The notes beneath the pieces were generated by a model. That model was not told where the DNA came from, made no database searches, and was given only the letters and a program-made list of their open reading frames with translations. From assembly GCA_017591395.1 (NCBI GenBank), contig WEDG01001014.1, forward strand, positions 1 to 64,000: 64,000 bases of DNA, written 5' to 3'. Positions 11,981 to 23,310 of the stretch are shown here, piece after piece (the first letter of the stretch is position 1; each line of letters begins with the position of its first letter). The stretch comes from Schistocephalus solidus (Eukaryota > Platyhelminthes > Cestoda > Diphyllobothriidea > Diphyllobothriidae). A program made the translations under genes and the position numbers.

Positions 11981-12990
11981 CAGGCTTTCACGGAGACGCA
12001 TGTGGCCTTATATACCCATGCGGTGTGTGAATGTGCGTAGGCACTGCCGAGAGTTGAGTCGGGTGCAGTGGGTGTATGTTGGTGCTCTTGGCACGGGTTC
12101 GCCGGTCTCTGTGCGATGGATTCGCAAGTGACCGACAGGCCGATGCGTGATATGCATGCGCGGGGATACTGCTGACAGGATAGGAAGGCAGGTGCTGAGT
12201 TTGGGGCTCTGCTTTTGGTACTGGTAGTCAAGTTCGTGGGAGGTCTATGGGCAGTGCCACTGGATGCGCAAGAGTTGTTGGCATGCTGGTGGATTCCGCT
12301 TTCGTGGATGCCCATGTGACCGAATAGGTCATGCAATGAGTGAATGCGCAAGGGCAGTGAAGGCAGTTGAGGTGGCGGTCTCTGCTGTGTGTTGGTGCTC
12401 CAGGCAGTAGTTCGCCAGACTCTGTGCGATGAATATGCAAGTGGCCGACCAGGTCGATGTGTGAGGGGAATGTGCAATCGCAATTAGGACAGGTTAGTAC
12501 CGAGTCCCCATCACTGGTACCGGGGGCGGTGATGGTGGTGGAGGTAGCAGGTGATAGGTAGTCGGAGGTGGCTACTGAGGTGGTGGGAGTGGGAAACGTA
12601 GTGTTCGTCGCCGTGATCGGCGCAGAGGGTGGAGGAGGGAGGATGGTGTCGGTTATCGAGGGTGGTGGGGCATCGAAGAATTTGTTATCTGTGGTTGGGG
12701 TGGTCGTCGTCGTGGCGTCTGAGGCAGGTGTGACGGAAATTGATATGGAGGGATATTTGTTGTATTAAATTTGAAAATGTCCTACCAGACCGATTCGCGC
12801 GCGGAATGTGCGTTGATAGCGTGGGCACATTGGCAGGGCTTTGGCACTTGTGGTGTTGATCCGCGGTGCTTGTGACTTGCGATCCGTCCTGTTGGCCTTA
12901 GCAGCGGTGATCCAGTTGGCCTCATAGATTGCTGCACCAGTCTTTACGGATCTTTCTCCAAGCCGGTCTATCCTGGGTAAGGTCATCCCA
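11981..12990 (-). pseudogene. RTE-c: zinc-finger region, broken
   Basis: Minus-strand remains of the C-terminal fingers. The first finger, of the type [18 protein letters not shown], is near 12770-12840. It is followed by a long Thr/Pro/Ser-rich linker (about 12510-12760) and then later fingers with IGLVGHL-type helices near 12300-12480 and an FGHM-type helix near 12000-12330. Frame changes separate the fingers. Order and spacing match RTE-e at 28630-29180. In RTE-j the same fingers end the large protein, so this is the C-terminus of the RTE polyprotein rather than a separate zinc-finger gene. Confidence 0.7.
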
Positions 12991-14237
12991 GTTCGCCGGG
13001 TTGATTTGCAGTTGCTCCAGATATTTCTTCACAGTTTCCTTTGAGTGCCATTTTTGACCTTCTGTCGGCGAGCACCCGCAGCGACATCTCCGTAGAAAAG
13101 TCGTTTGGGTAGTCGCTAGTCGTCCATTCTCACCAGGTGGCCGCTCCCTCGCAGTTGCACTTGCCTCAGCATGGCGTGGATGCTGAGGATTCCGGTCCAC
13201 TCCGGGACTTCCGCGTCCGGGATCCTGTCTTGCCATCTCAGCTTCAGTATTCTGCGGAGGCAGCTGAGATGGAAGTGATTCAGCTTCCTGGCTTGGTTCG
13301 AGTAGACAGTCCAGGTTTCCGCTCCGTAAAGGAGTATCGTCAAAACGACGGCCTTGTACATCTTCAGTTTGGTGTTCAGGTGAATACCGAGGCGATTCCA
13401 CACGGAGGCCTGCAGACGACCGAAAGCCTGACTGGCTTTGGAGATCCGTTGAGCAACCTCGTCGTTGATTCTCGTGTTGCGTGACAGCGTGCTTTCCAGA
13501 TAAGCAAATGTTTTCACATTTTTGAGTCTAGCGCCGTGGACATTGATTCGGGGAGCGTTGAATTCCGCGCTGGGTGGCGGTTGGTGCATGACCACCGTTT
13601 TGGTTGTACTGATGTTTAATCCAAAATCCGCGCAGCCTTCGGCGAAGAGGTCCATGCTCCTTTGCATGTCCCCCTCCATCATGGTGTTAAGGGCGCAGTC
13701 GTCCGCGAAGAGTAAGCCATAGACTTTAGTCGTCGACGCGCGTTAAGGTCTGCATACGCCATGTGATAAGAATGTGCCCGTCAGTTCTGTAGGCGATGCG
13801 GATCCCAGGGCGCCCATTACGGTAGGCGTCCATCAGCATAGCAGAGAACATGAGACTGAAGAGGGTGAGGGCCAGTACGCAGCCCTGTTTCACTCCGTTG
13901 GTCACTGCGAAGGCTTCGGATACCGTCCCGTTGTCAGTGACACGCGCCGTCATCCCCTCATGAAGCTGACGCACCATGTGCGTGAACCATTCAGGACAGC
14001 CGAATTTCTGCATGACTTTCCACAGTCCATCGCAATTCACCGTGTCAAAGGCTTTCGTCAGATCCACGAAAGTAGTGTTTAGGTGGGTACGTATCTCCTG
14101 ACACTTCTCTTGTAGCTGCCGGGTGGCGAAGATCATGTTTGCTGTTTCAAAGTGTCAACAGAAGCCAGATTGTCTTTCCAAGAGCAGGCCCTGCTCTAGG
14201 TGACCGTTCAAACGATTTAGGAGGATATGGGCGAAGA
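12991..14237 (-). pseudogene. RTE-c: reverse transcriptase, C-terminal part
   Basis: Two minus-strand frames (14136-13726 and 13682-13116) carry the RT palm and the following connection region. Seen are the motif-A block FVDLTKAFDTVN, the GVKQGCVLA block, FADD at 13699-13710, then TYLES..., [20 protein letters not shown] and HLVRMDD. A frame break separates the two at about 13690-13730. The finger block at 14190-14237 has a stop. At 14237 the RTE sequence ends abruptly against the CR1-like insertion and resumes at 18354. Confidence 0.85.
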
Positions 14238-14477
14238 AGTAGGACAAAAGACATCATGTAAAAGGTACGCCAGCAACACTTTCCGTAGCTGTTACGGCAG
14301 CCCCAGAACAAACAGTGCAAATGCAAGACGAAAACAACCAGCGAGATAACTCGAAAAAACAAGAAAAAAATTAATCTGTCAGTAAAAAGGCCGAGAGTAA
14401 TAGACCAGGGCTTCCGAGACATATCTCCGCAAAACCCGAACCAGAAACGACGACGAGCGTGCCGCCTATAACTATAA

Positions 14478-15401
14478 ATGAATCGCGAAAAAAAATCCCA
14501 GCTTCTTAAACCAAGTACGACCAGTGCTATCGATTCACCCACCAAAACTACTGATTACAATGCGCTGCCCTCTGCGCGTGGTGCTTCTCCCAAGTCTGGC
14601 AAAACAGGCCACGAACAAGCATCTGCTCCGCCATTCCCAGCGGATATAGTTCGAGCAATACATAATTTAGCTAACGATACCCCAATGGTCGATGCAAATC
14701 AAATTGATCGAGAAAAATGCATCATTATACAGGGACTCCCGGAATCGAGTGCAATCACATCCTCGGAGCGAGTTTCGGATGACCTAGTGCTCTTCCCGGA
14801 CCTACTTAATATCATTCTGGAACCCTCTGAGGCAGTAGAAGTGATCAAAGCCTTCCGCCTTGGGAAACGGACAGAAAACCCACCGGAATCAACACGCCCT
14901 CGACCTCTCAAAGTCGTGCTGGTCAGTAGCGAGCAATCTAGGCTCATTCTTTCCAGGCAATTTAGAATAAAAGGCTCAACGGGACTTCTCACTAGCATAA
15001 AGGCTGAAACGTCGTATACTAGTTCTAGAACTGAGAAAGCGGTTCAGCGAGGGGGAGCGGAATTTGATTATCTACAACAACCAAGTTCGGTAACGTCCAC
15101 CTTTCTTCCATTGGGCAGGTCCGGTACCGATGACCGCGCAGCCGAGGCATTAACTGAAGGTGCGAGCCGCATCGTACCCACATGTCCCTTAAACCGGAAG
15201 TTAAAATTCATGTATACCAATGCGCAAAGCATGTTATCAAAGTTTGACGAGATGCAGATCTATGTCTGTGATCTCTCACCAGACGTAATTTCCTTGACAG
15301 AAACCTGGTTGTCCAACCACGTGGACGACCGAGAGTTAACTATACCAGACTACCAGCTATTCAGAAGAGACCGGGAAGGGCGTCAGGAGGAGGCGTTGTA
15401 A
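14478..15401 (+). pseudogene. CR1-like ORF1-type domain joined to start of endonuclease
   Basis: A 307-codon open frame. Residues 1-75 are Ser/Thr/Pro-rich. About residues 78-160 have the layout of a LINE RRM-like domain (CIIIQGLPES near 79, then IKAFRLG and RPLKVV). From residue 241, KLKFMYTNAQSMLSKFDEM begins the AP-endonuclease, with ISLTETWLS following. The frame ends by a shift at about 15390 inside the endonuclease. The open frame continues upstream of the ATG, with stops at 14286 and about 14470, so the true start is uncertain. Having the ORF1-like and endonuclease parts in one frame is unusual for CR1 elements and may itself come from a frameshift. Confidence 0.6.
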
Positions 15402-15482
15402 CCTACGTAAAACACGGACTCTAGTGTCGGAAAAACAGAACAGTTTGCATGCAGCTTCGAAGCTATTTGGCTCACTACAAAG

Positions 15483-15989
15483 GTGCCGAGATCACACATT
15501 CTTGAAGTCCTGACCGTCTACCGACCACCAAGAAGTGACTTCGAGGCTGACGCTCGCCTGCTAGAAGAGCTAGAAAGATTTGCCTCTCGATCCGACGTCT
15601 TAATAATGGGCAACTTCAATGCACCGCTCATTGACTGGAGTTCAGTATATGCACGCGGTCCAGAACTAGTTTTTGACCGACGTTTATTGGACATGACACT
15701 GAGGTCATTCCTCACTCAGCACGTCTTATTTCCAACGAGGGTGCGGGAGGGACAGCAGTCAAACTGTTTAGACCTGGTGTTTACGAAATCGCTTGATAGT
15801 ATTGATGAGGTGCAAAGTCTACCTCCCCTAGGTCGGAGTGACCACGTCGTACTTCACTGGGACTACTCAATGTTTTCGGTGCCTGAACAGCCCACCAGAT
15901 TTAGAAGAAATATTTGGCGTGGTGACTTTGATCAAATGAAGACTCGACTCAACAACATCAACTGGGAATCAGCTTTTCCGGCAATGTGA
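15483..15989 (+). pseudogene. CR1-like endonuclease, C-terminal part
   Basis: This 168-codon frame continues the endonuclease after a shift. It contains YRPPRSDFEAD, the catalytic GNFNAPLIDW block at about residue 43, CLDLVFTK, and GRSDHVVLHW (the SDH catalytic motif) near residue 118. It ends in WESAFPAM at a stop, where the linker to the reverse transcriptase begins. Confidence 0.8.
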
Positions 15990-16096
15990 CAGAGGATCGG
16001 GAATGGTTCAGTGAGTTATTGCATATTCTCCTCAGCAACCACTGCCCGATTTCACGTAAGAGACTGGATAAAAGACCCCAGTGACTGACTCTAACG

Positions 16097-16396
16097 TTGA
16101 AAAAAGAAGTGAATAAAAAGCGGAGGTTGTGGAAGAAATTACTCGCTGATGAGACTCCTGCGTTCATAAACGCATACAAGGCACAAAGGAACAAAGTTAA
16201 ACTGCTTATCCTCAGGACACGACAAGATTTTGAAAAAGACCTGTTGAACAGTGCAGTAGAAAATCCGAAGTTATTCTTCAATTACATTAGAAGGAGCACG
16301 CGTAACAAGGACCCAGTTCCCTTACTAAGGACTAGTGAAAACCTAGAGATTAGTGAGGATAGAGAAGAAGCGGAGCACCTTTTCAGAATTCTTTAA
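16097..16396 (+). pseudogene. CR1-like linker between endonuclease and RT
   Basis: A 99-codon basic segment with RRLWKKLLADETPAF, YKAQRNKVKLLI and LFFNYIRRSTRNKDPVP. It matches the helical linker that precedes RT in CR1/Jockey-type elements. It is cut off from the RT by a frameshift at about 16390-16500. Confidence 0.7.
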
Positions 16397-16506
16397 AATC
16401 TATCTTTACGAGTGAAAGTGCATTTTAATCCTCCCGACTACGACTTAGATGAGGGTCAACAATAGAGGCTGTATCTTTCGACGAAGCAAATGTTCATAAA
16501 GAGCTG

Positions 16507-17946
16507 TTGGCTCTGAATGAGTCTAAATCACCGGGCCCAGATGATATACCGCCAAAGTTACTAAAAGGAACTCGCTGCGGAACTGGCCAAACCATTGTCC
16601 ATGCTTTTTCCAAACCTCGTTCGAAGCCGGCACGTTACCTGCTGATTGGAAATCTGCACGAATCACACCACTATATAAAGGTGGAAGCAAGGTCTCCGCA
16701 AATAATTACAGGCCAATTAGCCTCACCTCGATCTGCTGCAAACTCATGGAAAAAAATAATAAAGCGAGAGCTAATGCGCTTCTTAGAGCAGCATAAATTA
16801 TTATCTGATGCGCAGCATGGATTTCGAAGTGGCAGGTCTTGCGAAACGAACTTGCTCTATTGTTTGGAACATTGGACGCGAGCAGTTGATGAAGGAAATG
16901 CGCTGCACGTAGTCTACATTAACTTTAAGAGGGCATTTGATAGTGTCCCTCACCAGCGACTCCTACACAAACTCAACCGAACAGGCATTAGGGGTAATCT
17001 CATCAGATGGATCAAAAGATTCTTATTTGGCCGCTATCAAACCGTCCATGTCGGTAAACAGCAGTTGACGGAGGTTGCGGTTGAAAGTGGAGTTCCTCAG
17101 AGCTCCGTTCTTGACCCTACTCTGTTCATTTTGTACGTCAACGACTGCATCAATGAATTGGATTATGATGTCGCCATGTTTGCGGATGATATTAAGCTAT
17201 GGAGGGTCATCAGAACTGCAGCTGACGTAAAGCATTTGCAGGAAAACCTAAACCGACTTCAACAATGGTCAAAGGACTGGCTTTTGCCGTTCAATGAGAA
17301 AAAATGCACTATTCTACGAGTCGGTAGAACTAGCACTCCGAACCTCATGGATTACTACCTGAATGGTATATTATTGCAAGAAGTTGACGCGCAGAAGGAC
17401 TTGGGAGTGTGGATCTCGTGCTCCCTTAAACCCTCGCTGCATTGTTCAAAGGTAGCCAAGTCTGCGATGTCAGCCCTGTACCTTGTCAAGCGGGCTTTCT
17501 CTGCCTTTGATGAAGACCGCTTTGCCAAAGTCTTTCGAACTTTTGTGCGGCCGCAATTGGAGTTCACTATCCAAGCTTGGAGACCCTGGACCGCGAAGGA
17601 TCTCAATATCCTCGAAAAGGTTCAAAGGCGTGCAACCAAACTTGTGACTGGACAGGGCTCATTACCCTATGAAACCCGATTAGCTAACCTTGATCTCTTT
17701 CCCTTGAGTTACAGGCAGCTACGAGGTGACCTGATACAAACATTCCGTATCATGTGTGGTCAGGGCTGCTGCCTCGCACCTGGAGACTTCTTCCAGTTAG
17801 CAACAACCACGAACTTGAGAGGGCATCCACTCAAACTACGTGTAACTGGGGCCAGACTGGATAAACGAAAGTTCTTCTTCTCCAAGAGATGCGGTCGACG
17901 CTTGGAATGCTCTGCCTCTGGATGTTGTGATGGCTACTTCCGTTGA
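16507..17946 (+). pseudogene. CR1-like reverse transcriptase with C-terminal domain
   Basis: This 479-codon frame is the longest in the window. It contains NESKSPGPDDIPPKLL, a scrambled stretch at residues 20-80 (probably two compensating shifts), LSDAQHGFRSGRSCETNL, motif A as YINFKRAFDSVPH, GVPQSSVLDPTLF (normally GS.LGP) and motif C FADD at residues 225-228 (17179-17190). The C-terminal part has WSKDWLLPFNEKKC, KDLGVWIS and the VRPQLEF..QAW block. Motif A normally has Asp where residue 139 is Asn (codon 16921-16923), so the enzyme would lack a metal-binding residue. Confidence 0.85.
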
Positions 17947-18353
17947 GCTTTTTAAGAAAAACCTGGACCAGTATAGCAGTGCCCATTATAATATCCCCAG
18001 ATCTTCTTAGTCACGTCCCAGTTGAATCACACTCTTATATTACAATACTACGTTTTATATTTCAGTACCATATTTATAGCATTTTTATTAGCTCAAACTC
18101 TTCGCATATGCCTCACTCACGAGAATCTTGTCACCAACACTAGCATGAACTCATGCTACTCGTAATATGCGAGTAAACCTTTATGTTTACTCTTTTCGAT
18201 GAGCCAACAGCTGCTTATTTTCCGCACGCTATTATGTAAACCAACTTTTTTACATTTTCATGATGTACCAGATGCTTTTTAGCCATACTGTAACTAAGCG
18301 GGAGTTCAAAGGCGTTTGCCTATCTTTCCCCTTAATAAACTTAACAATTAACT
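17947..18353 (+). other. CR1-like element 3' UTR
   Basis: AT-rich tail from the RT stop codon to the RTE-c junction. It ends in CCTTAATAAACTTAACAATTAACT, with no long poly-A. No other feature seen. Confidence 0.6.
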
Positions 18354-19590
18354 ATCTTCCCGGTGACGTTGAGCTACAAGATGCCCCTGCAGTTATCACA
18401 GAGATTCCGGTTCCCCTTCTGCTTGTAGGGAAGGACGATGGTTGCGTCTTTAAAATCCTTAAGAACTTGTCCTTTGCGCCACATCTCCTGGAAGAGTGTT
18501 GTGAGTTCTGCCATCAGCCGGGGCCCACCGTGCTTGTAGACTTTCGGGGGATGGCGTCAGATTCCGGTGATTTCCCGCTGGAAAATTGTCACACGGCCTG
18601 GATGGTTTCTGCTAGGGAAGGCGGCAGATCCAGGTCATTTTTCGTGTCCACTTGAGGGAGCCGGTCAGTGGCAGCATCGGAGATGGCTGATGAGCAATTA
18701 AGGACAATTCTGAAGTGCTCGGCCCAGCGCTTCAGAATTTGCGATTTCTCTGTCAGCAGTGTTGTGCCGTCAGAGCTGAGCAGCGGTGCGGTCCCCTTGA
18801 TACACGGGCCGTAGATGATCTTGATGGCTTTGAAAAAGTTTTTCATTTCATTGCGGTCCACATACCCCTGGATTTCCTCAGCCTTTCGGATCATCCAGGC
18901 TTCCTGCATCTCCCGCAGCCGTTGCTGTACAAGGCGCCGGCATCTGAAGAAGGCTGCTTTGGTGGCGTCATTCCGAAGGTCCATGTAGACTTTGTGTAGT
19001 CCATTCGTCTCCGCGAGAAAGTTGCTGATGTCGGAGTCATTGTCGTCAAACCAGTCCTGGTGTTGACGGCGTGCGCGTCCGAGGACTTCGAGGGCGGTGG
19101 ACTGGATGACATTTAGCAGTTGGCACCATCGTGTCTCCATGGTGGCGTTATTATCTGTAGCATGCATGTCCTGCAGTTTCTGGGTTATCTGGTTGCTGAA
19201 ATCAAAACCGTGTTCAGGCAAATTAAGCAAAAGAGTATTTAACTTACCTGGACGTCGCTTACCTTGAAGTCTTCGTGGAGGTTGAAGTTGGAGCCTCATC
19301 TTGTCGACGATGAGGCGGTGATCCGTTCAACCATCGGAATCGCGGATCGCCTTGGTCACCAGCACGTCTTGTCGGTTTTGCCTCCGGACGAGAACATAGT
19401 CCAGCAGCTGCCAGCGCCGCGACCGAGGGTGCGTCCACGCGGCCTTCTCCCGCGTCGGAAGGCGGAAGAAGTTGTTGGTCGGCAGGAGACGGTGTTCCGC
19501 ACACGCTTGCCGAAGAAGGAGGCCGTTATCGTTACAACTTCCGAGACCGTGGGAACCCAGCACTCCCGGATGGCTGTACAACTCCACTAT
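18354..19590 (-). pseudogene. RTE-c: endonuclease C-terminus, linker and RT N-terminus
   Basis: This is the 5' half of RTE-c beyond the CR1 insertion. The frame at 19587-19327 begins inside the endonuclease at PGVLGSHG and gives [16 protein letters not shown] and LLDYVLVRR. The frame at 19299-18589 gives the linker ([57 protein letters not shown]) up to the LDLPPSL.ETIQAV start of RT. Further RT sequence to 18354 is broken by stops. The first part of the endonuclease is missing: the 5' UTR jumps directly to the middle of the domain at about 19590. Confidence 0.85.
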
Positions 19591-19926
19591 GGGTCACGGT
19601 TTCATTTTAGTGGGAGAGCGACCTGAGTTAGCCCGGGGTTGCTGTTGCGCCCACTGTAGGACTTTGTGAGAGGGGGGAAGCGGAGAGTTCTGGAGTCAGA
19701 CATACCGGGTGTGGAGGCGCACACTTCACCGGAGACCCTAACCTTGTTTGGCCCGCCGGTCGTCACGGTTTCCCGGGGTGTGGCCGCTGGGATGAGCTCA
19801 GCTATGCGGAGCCAGAGGTGAGAGTTGGGTATCAGTTAGAGGCGGCCACATAAGCATTCAAAGCCTGCGCGAGCTAAATGGAACGACCAACTGCTATCTG
19901 TGTGGAGCCACCCCTAACTAATACCC
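19591..19926 (-). mobile_element. RTE-c: 5' UTR and 5' end
   Basis: On the minus strand this matches RTE-e 27120-27480, for example ACTGATACCCAACTCTCACC, CCACACCCGGTATGTCTGAC and TCGCTCTCCCACTAAAA. The 5' limit near 19926 is set by GGGGTATTAGTTAGGGGTGG, the counterpart of the GTACTAGTTAGGGG start in RTE-e and RTE-f. No clear target-site duplication is visible between 19930 and 11015. Confidence 0.7.
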
Positions 19927-20589
19927 CGTACACTCCACGCATACACACACCCACCTGGGTCCCATGGCAAGACAGTTTCCTGATGATCGGAAGTGTGCTC
20001 GCACGTGATGGACGAAAAACCTTAACAAACCTCATACGCGTGCCACACACAATCTGGTTCCCGCAAAATAAACAATGCTTTAACGAAAAGGGGCCAGTTC
20101 AGATCCCATTTATGTTCAAGTGCCATATAAGCGAAAGTAATTGAGCCTTCCTCTCATTCCACCATTCGGCTACTCGACACAAACACAGGGGTTCGACTTC
20201 GTAGTCTGAGCTCTACTGTCAGTTGGCAGTTTTACATGCCAGGAAGTTCAACGCGTTGCAATGTGTTCAAAGTTCATCAAATTTGTTGTATTTAGATATA
20301 CGCCGGTATTTCGTGCAGATGAGTTCCCCATAATCGAACTCACTCCCTCTTCTCTGCACTAGATGACTGCCAGAACCTGTCAATAATCTAGGTCTGTGCT
20401 TGGACGCAGTGACTGACGGACTGGCGGAGTCCATCTACAAGAACAACATATTGTCCGATACCAGGTCTCACGAAAGAACATGCTTTCCACTGACGTGAGC
20501 GACGCGTGTTCTGTTCATGTGTGAGTTGCTGTAAAGTGAGCTCACGTGTGGTGGGTGGGGTGTGGCTACGGGATTTAAACTGCGGCATT
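19927..20589. other. no gene seen
   Basis: No supported coding frame. It may hold degraded flanks of RTE-b or RTE-d. Confidence 0.4.
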
Positions 20590-23310
20590 TTATCAGAGAT
20601 CTTCTTTATATAGAAGAGAAGGCACACGTGGTGACTGAATCTCCTTTGGGCAGTGTGGACAATTGATGCAGGTGCGAAGTATGTACGTTGGTGCTCTTGG
20701 CACTGGTTCGCCAATCTCCGTGAGCTGGATTTTCAAGTGATTGATCAGGCCAATACTTGGTGTTAAAGAGTCGTGGTAATATGGACCGGATATATTGGTA
20801 ACGGTTATATAGTGGCGATGGTAACGCTGATGATTATGCTTGATGGGGGAATTCGCCGGTATACGAGCTAAGTCTGGTGTGGTCATGTTACGGTTATTTC
20901 CTTTGTCATCGGTGAGCATGTAGTTGCAAAGACTCACGTGGTGTCTGAATTCCCTGGGAAATTGTTGGCAGGTGATTCGCGTGCTGTGATTGTATGTCAG
21001 GCCCAACGCAGTGGTTCACCGGTTTCAGTGGGATGGATGTGCACGTGGCCTGCCAGACCAATGTGTGATGCAAAAGTCCAATCGCAATAAGACCAGCTTA
21101 AGATCGAACCCGTTTTTATGGTGGCGAAGGTGGTGATGGGCAGTGGGGCGTTGGGGTCGTCCTCACCGGTGACAAGAGTGAGAGAAGTGATAGTTGTCGC
21201 CGTTTTCGCGAGCATTTTAGTATTGGTAGTGGTGGGCCGCCGGACATCAGCGTTGGTGATCGTGATCTTGAGCATTGTTGTAAGTGTGTTGAGGACAACT
21301 AAGGAGGAGCTTCCGGAGGCAGAAGAGCACGCTGACGCGTCGTTATTGTATTGGGTCCTGAGATGTACGATGAGGCCGCTCACCTCGCAGAGGGTTCGTT
21401 GACAAAATGGATATGATAAAAGGGGCTGGATTTTGACCCTGTGGGTGGTCAGGGGAGCTGTGTTGCTTTGAGAACTGAGATCCCGTTTACTTCCTATATT
21501 GCTGCTTTCATATTTGATGTTCTTCTCCCGAGCGTTCGATCCTGATGAGGTCCCTCCAGTTCTCTGGTTTGATTTCAGATGCTTGAAAAAGACCTTCAGG
21601 GTGTCCTTTTACCGTTGTTTATGTCCTTCTTGTCAGTGAGAACTCAGCGACATCGTCGTAGGAGAGTTACTTGGGTAGGCGCTCGACATCCATCCTCTCC
21701 ACAAAGTGGCCGCTCTTGCTCATTTCGATTTGCCTTAGCATGGTATAGATCATAAGAACTCTGGCTCATTTAAGAATTTTTCTGGCTGGTATCCTGTCTT
21801 GCCGCCCCGGCCTTCGTTTTCTCTGGAGGCACCTGAGGTGGGCATGATTGAATTTCCTCGCCTGTTTCTTGTAGACCACCCAGGCCGCCGCGCCATACAT
21901 CCACATTGTCATGACGACAACCCTGTGTGCCTCGAGTTTCGTGTTTAGATAGAAACAGTCTATTCCAGACGGAGGCCTGCGACGAGCCGAAGGCATGACT
22001 GTTTTTGAAGCTCAGAAATGCAATTTCATAGTCAATCCTAGTGTTCTTTGAAACTTTAATATCTAAAAAGGTGAAATTGTTAACTGTTTTGAGTTGAGTG
22101 CAGTTGACACTAATGCGAGATTCATCCTATTGCACACTTAGCATCGACTGGTGCATGACCACCGTTTTATCCGTATTGACGGTTAGTCCGAAGTCTGCGC
22201 AGCCGGAGGCGAAGAGGCCCTTTCTCCACTGCATCTACACTTCTGCCGTGGTGTTGAGTGCACAGTTGCCTGCTAAGAGCAGCTCCTGAAGAAAAATCGT
22301 CAGAACTCCCGTTTTTGCCTGCATGCATCGGGTATTTAAAAGGTAACCCTTGGTCCTGCAGAAAATGTTGATTCCTGGGCGTGCAGCACGGTAGGCGTCC
22401 AGCAACATGGCAAAGAATATGAAACTAAAGAGCCTGGGAGCACGAACCCAGCTTTGCTTCATCCCATTTGTCTCCGAGAATGATTCAGAGTCGGCCCCAT
22501 TGACCAGAACGCATGTCACCATCCCGTCGTGGAACTGATTTACAATTTGAGTAAATCTCTCAGGACATCCGATTTTCTTCATGACGCTTCATAACCCAGC
22601 AAGATTTACGATGTCGAAAGCCTTCATCATATTGACTATGGTGGTGCAGAGGTTGGTTTGCATTTTTCGGCCCTTTTCCTGCGTTCTGCGAAAATCATAT
22701 CGATGGTTCCATGTTGCTATCGTTTGGGAGGAGGGGGAGTCTCTTGTGTCAGGTGCGTGGTGAAATGACTATGGAAGACGCGGAGTGAAGCTTTTCCTAC
22801 AATTAAGAAAAGCACAGAGTTGGCGGTTTCACTTGAGTTAGTAGATTTGCACGACAGTAAGATTCTTGAAGTCTTGACGGGTTTAACCTTGATGCCAGAT
22901 CTCCTGGAAAAGCGAAATAAGCTTTTCTATGCTGAGTGGTTCGCCATGCGTGTAGACTTATATCTGGATGACTTTGGCTCCTTGTTCTTTTGCCCTGGAC
23001 AGCGGTGCAGATCCTTTGGTACGGGGTCACAGACTGCCTTGATGGAGGCAAATTATCCATGTCACTACGGGCCGTGTAGCTCTTCAGTCTTGGGAGTCAT
23101 CCCATTATTTTGCATCTTCCTTAGGTTCTGTTGCATCAGGTGTCGACATTTACAGAAGGCTGCTTTGCTTTTGTCTTTCCTGCGAAGGTAGGTTGTGTGC
23201 AGCCTGTTTTCGCGGAGTCCAAGTTTCTTCTTCGTGGTCATCAGTTCGGCCATCGTGGGCGACAAGCACACACCACTTATAAATGAACGTAACCCACAAA
23301 ACACGCATAC
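20590..23310 (-). mobile_element. RTE-d: decayed minus-strand copy
   Basis: Read from 23310 down, the parts occur in the correct order: linker (LRENRLHTTYLRRK, CRHLMQQNLRKMQ, 23304-23065), RT start (23060-22803), RT core (22582-22235), connection region (21996-21766), Thr-rich linker (about 21300-21120), and finger-like blocks (IGLAGHVHIHPTETGEP near 21050; GLINHLKIQ near 20730; CPHCPKE near 20650). The 5' UTR and endonuclease are absent, so it is 5'-truncated near 23310. Divergence from RTE-c and RTE-e is high. Confidence 0.75.
22235..22582 (-). pseudogene. RTE-d: RT core fragment
   Basis: A 115-codon frame. It shows GCPERFTQIVNQFHDGMV, SETNGMKQSWV (normally TNGVKQGCV), LFSFIFFAMLLDAYR and, in place of the FADD catalytic block, LAGN followed by CALNTT. 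The catalytic aspartates are gone. It is a non-functional remnant. Confidence 0.75.

Larger units (their letters stand above)
14238..18353 (+). mobile_element. CR1-like LINE inserted into RTE-c
   Basis: A 4.1-kb plus-strand non-LTR element. It carries an ORF1-like region joined to an endonuclease, a second endonuclease block, a linker and a reverse transcriptase with C-terminal domain, then about 400 bases of 3' UTR. On both sides the flanking sequence is one continuous RTE-c frame: GGCGAAG at the left and ATCTTCCCGG at the right adjoin in uninterrupted RTE copies. This sets the insertion limits to within a few bases. I see no long target-site duplication. Frameshifts and a motif-A substitution show it is dead. 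The relation to CR1 and the schistosome SR1 group is by motif resemblance. Confidence 0.8.

Noticed and set aside
12228..12483. Independent host C2H2 zinc-finger genes at 12.0-12.9, 28.6-29.2, 38.3-39.1 and 63.2-63.7 kb
   Set aside because: In each case the fingers continue from RTE reverse transcriptase in the same orientation and order and are shared by all copies, so they belong to the retrotransposon.
12568..12768. Plus-strand Val/Gly-rich frame, repeated at 28901-28701 minus
   Set aside because: Antisense of the Thr/Pro-rich linker of the RTE protein; it arises from codon composition.
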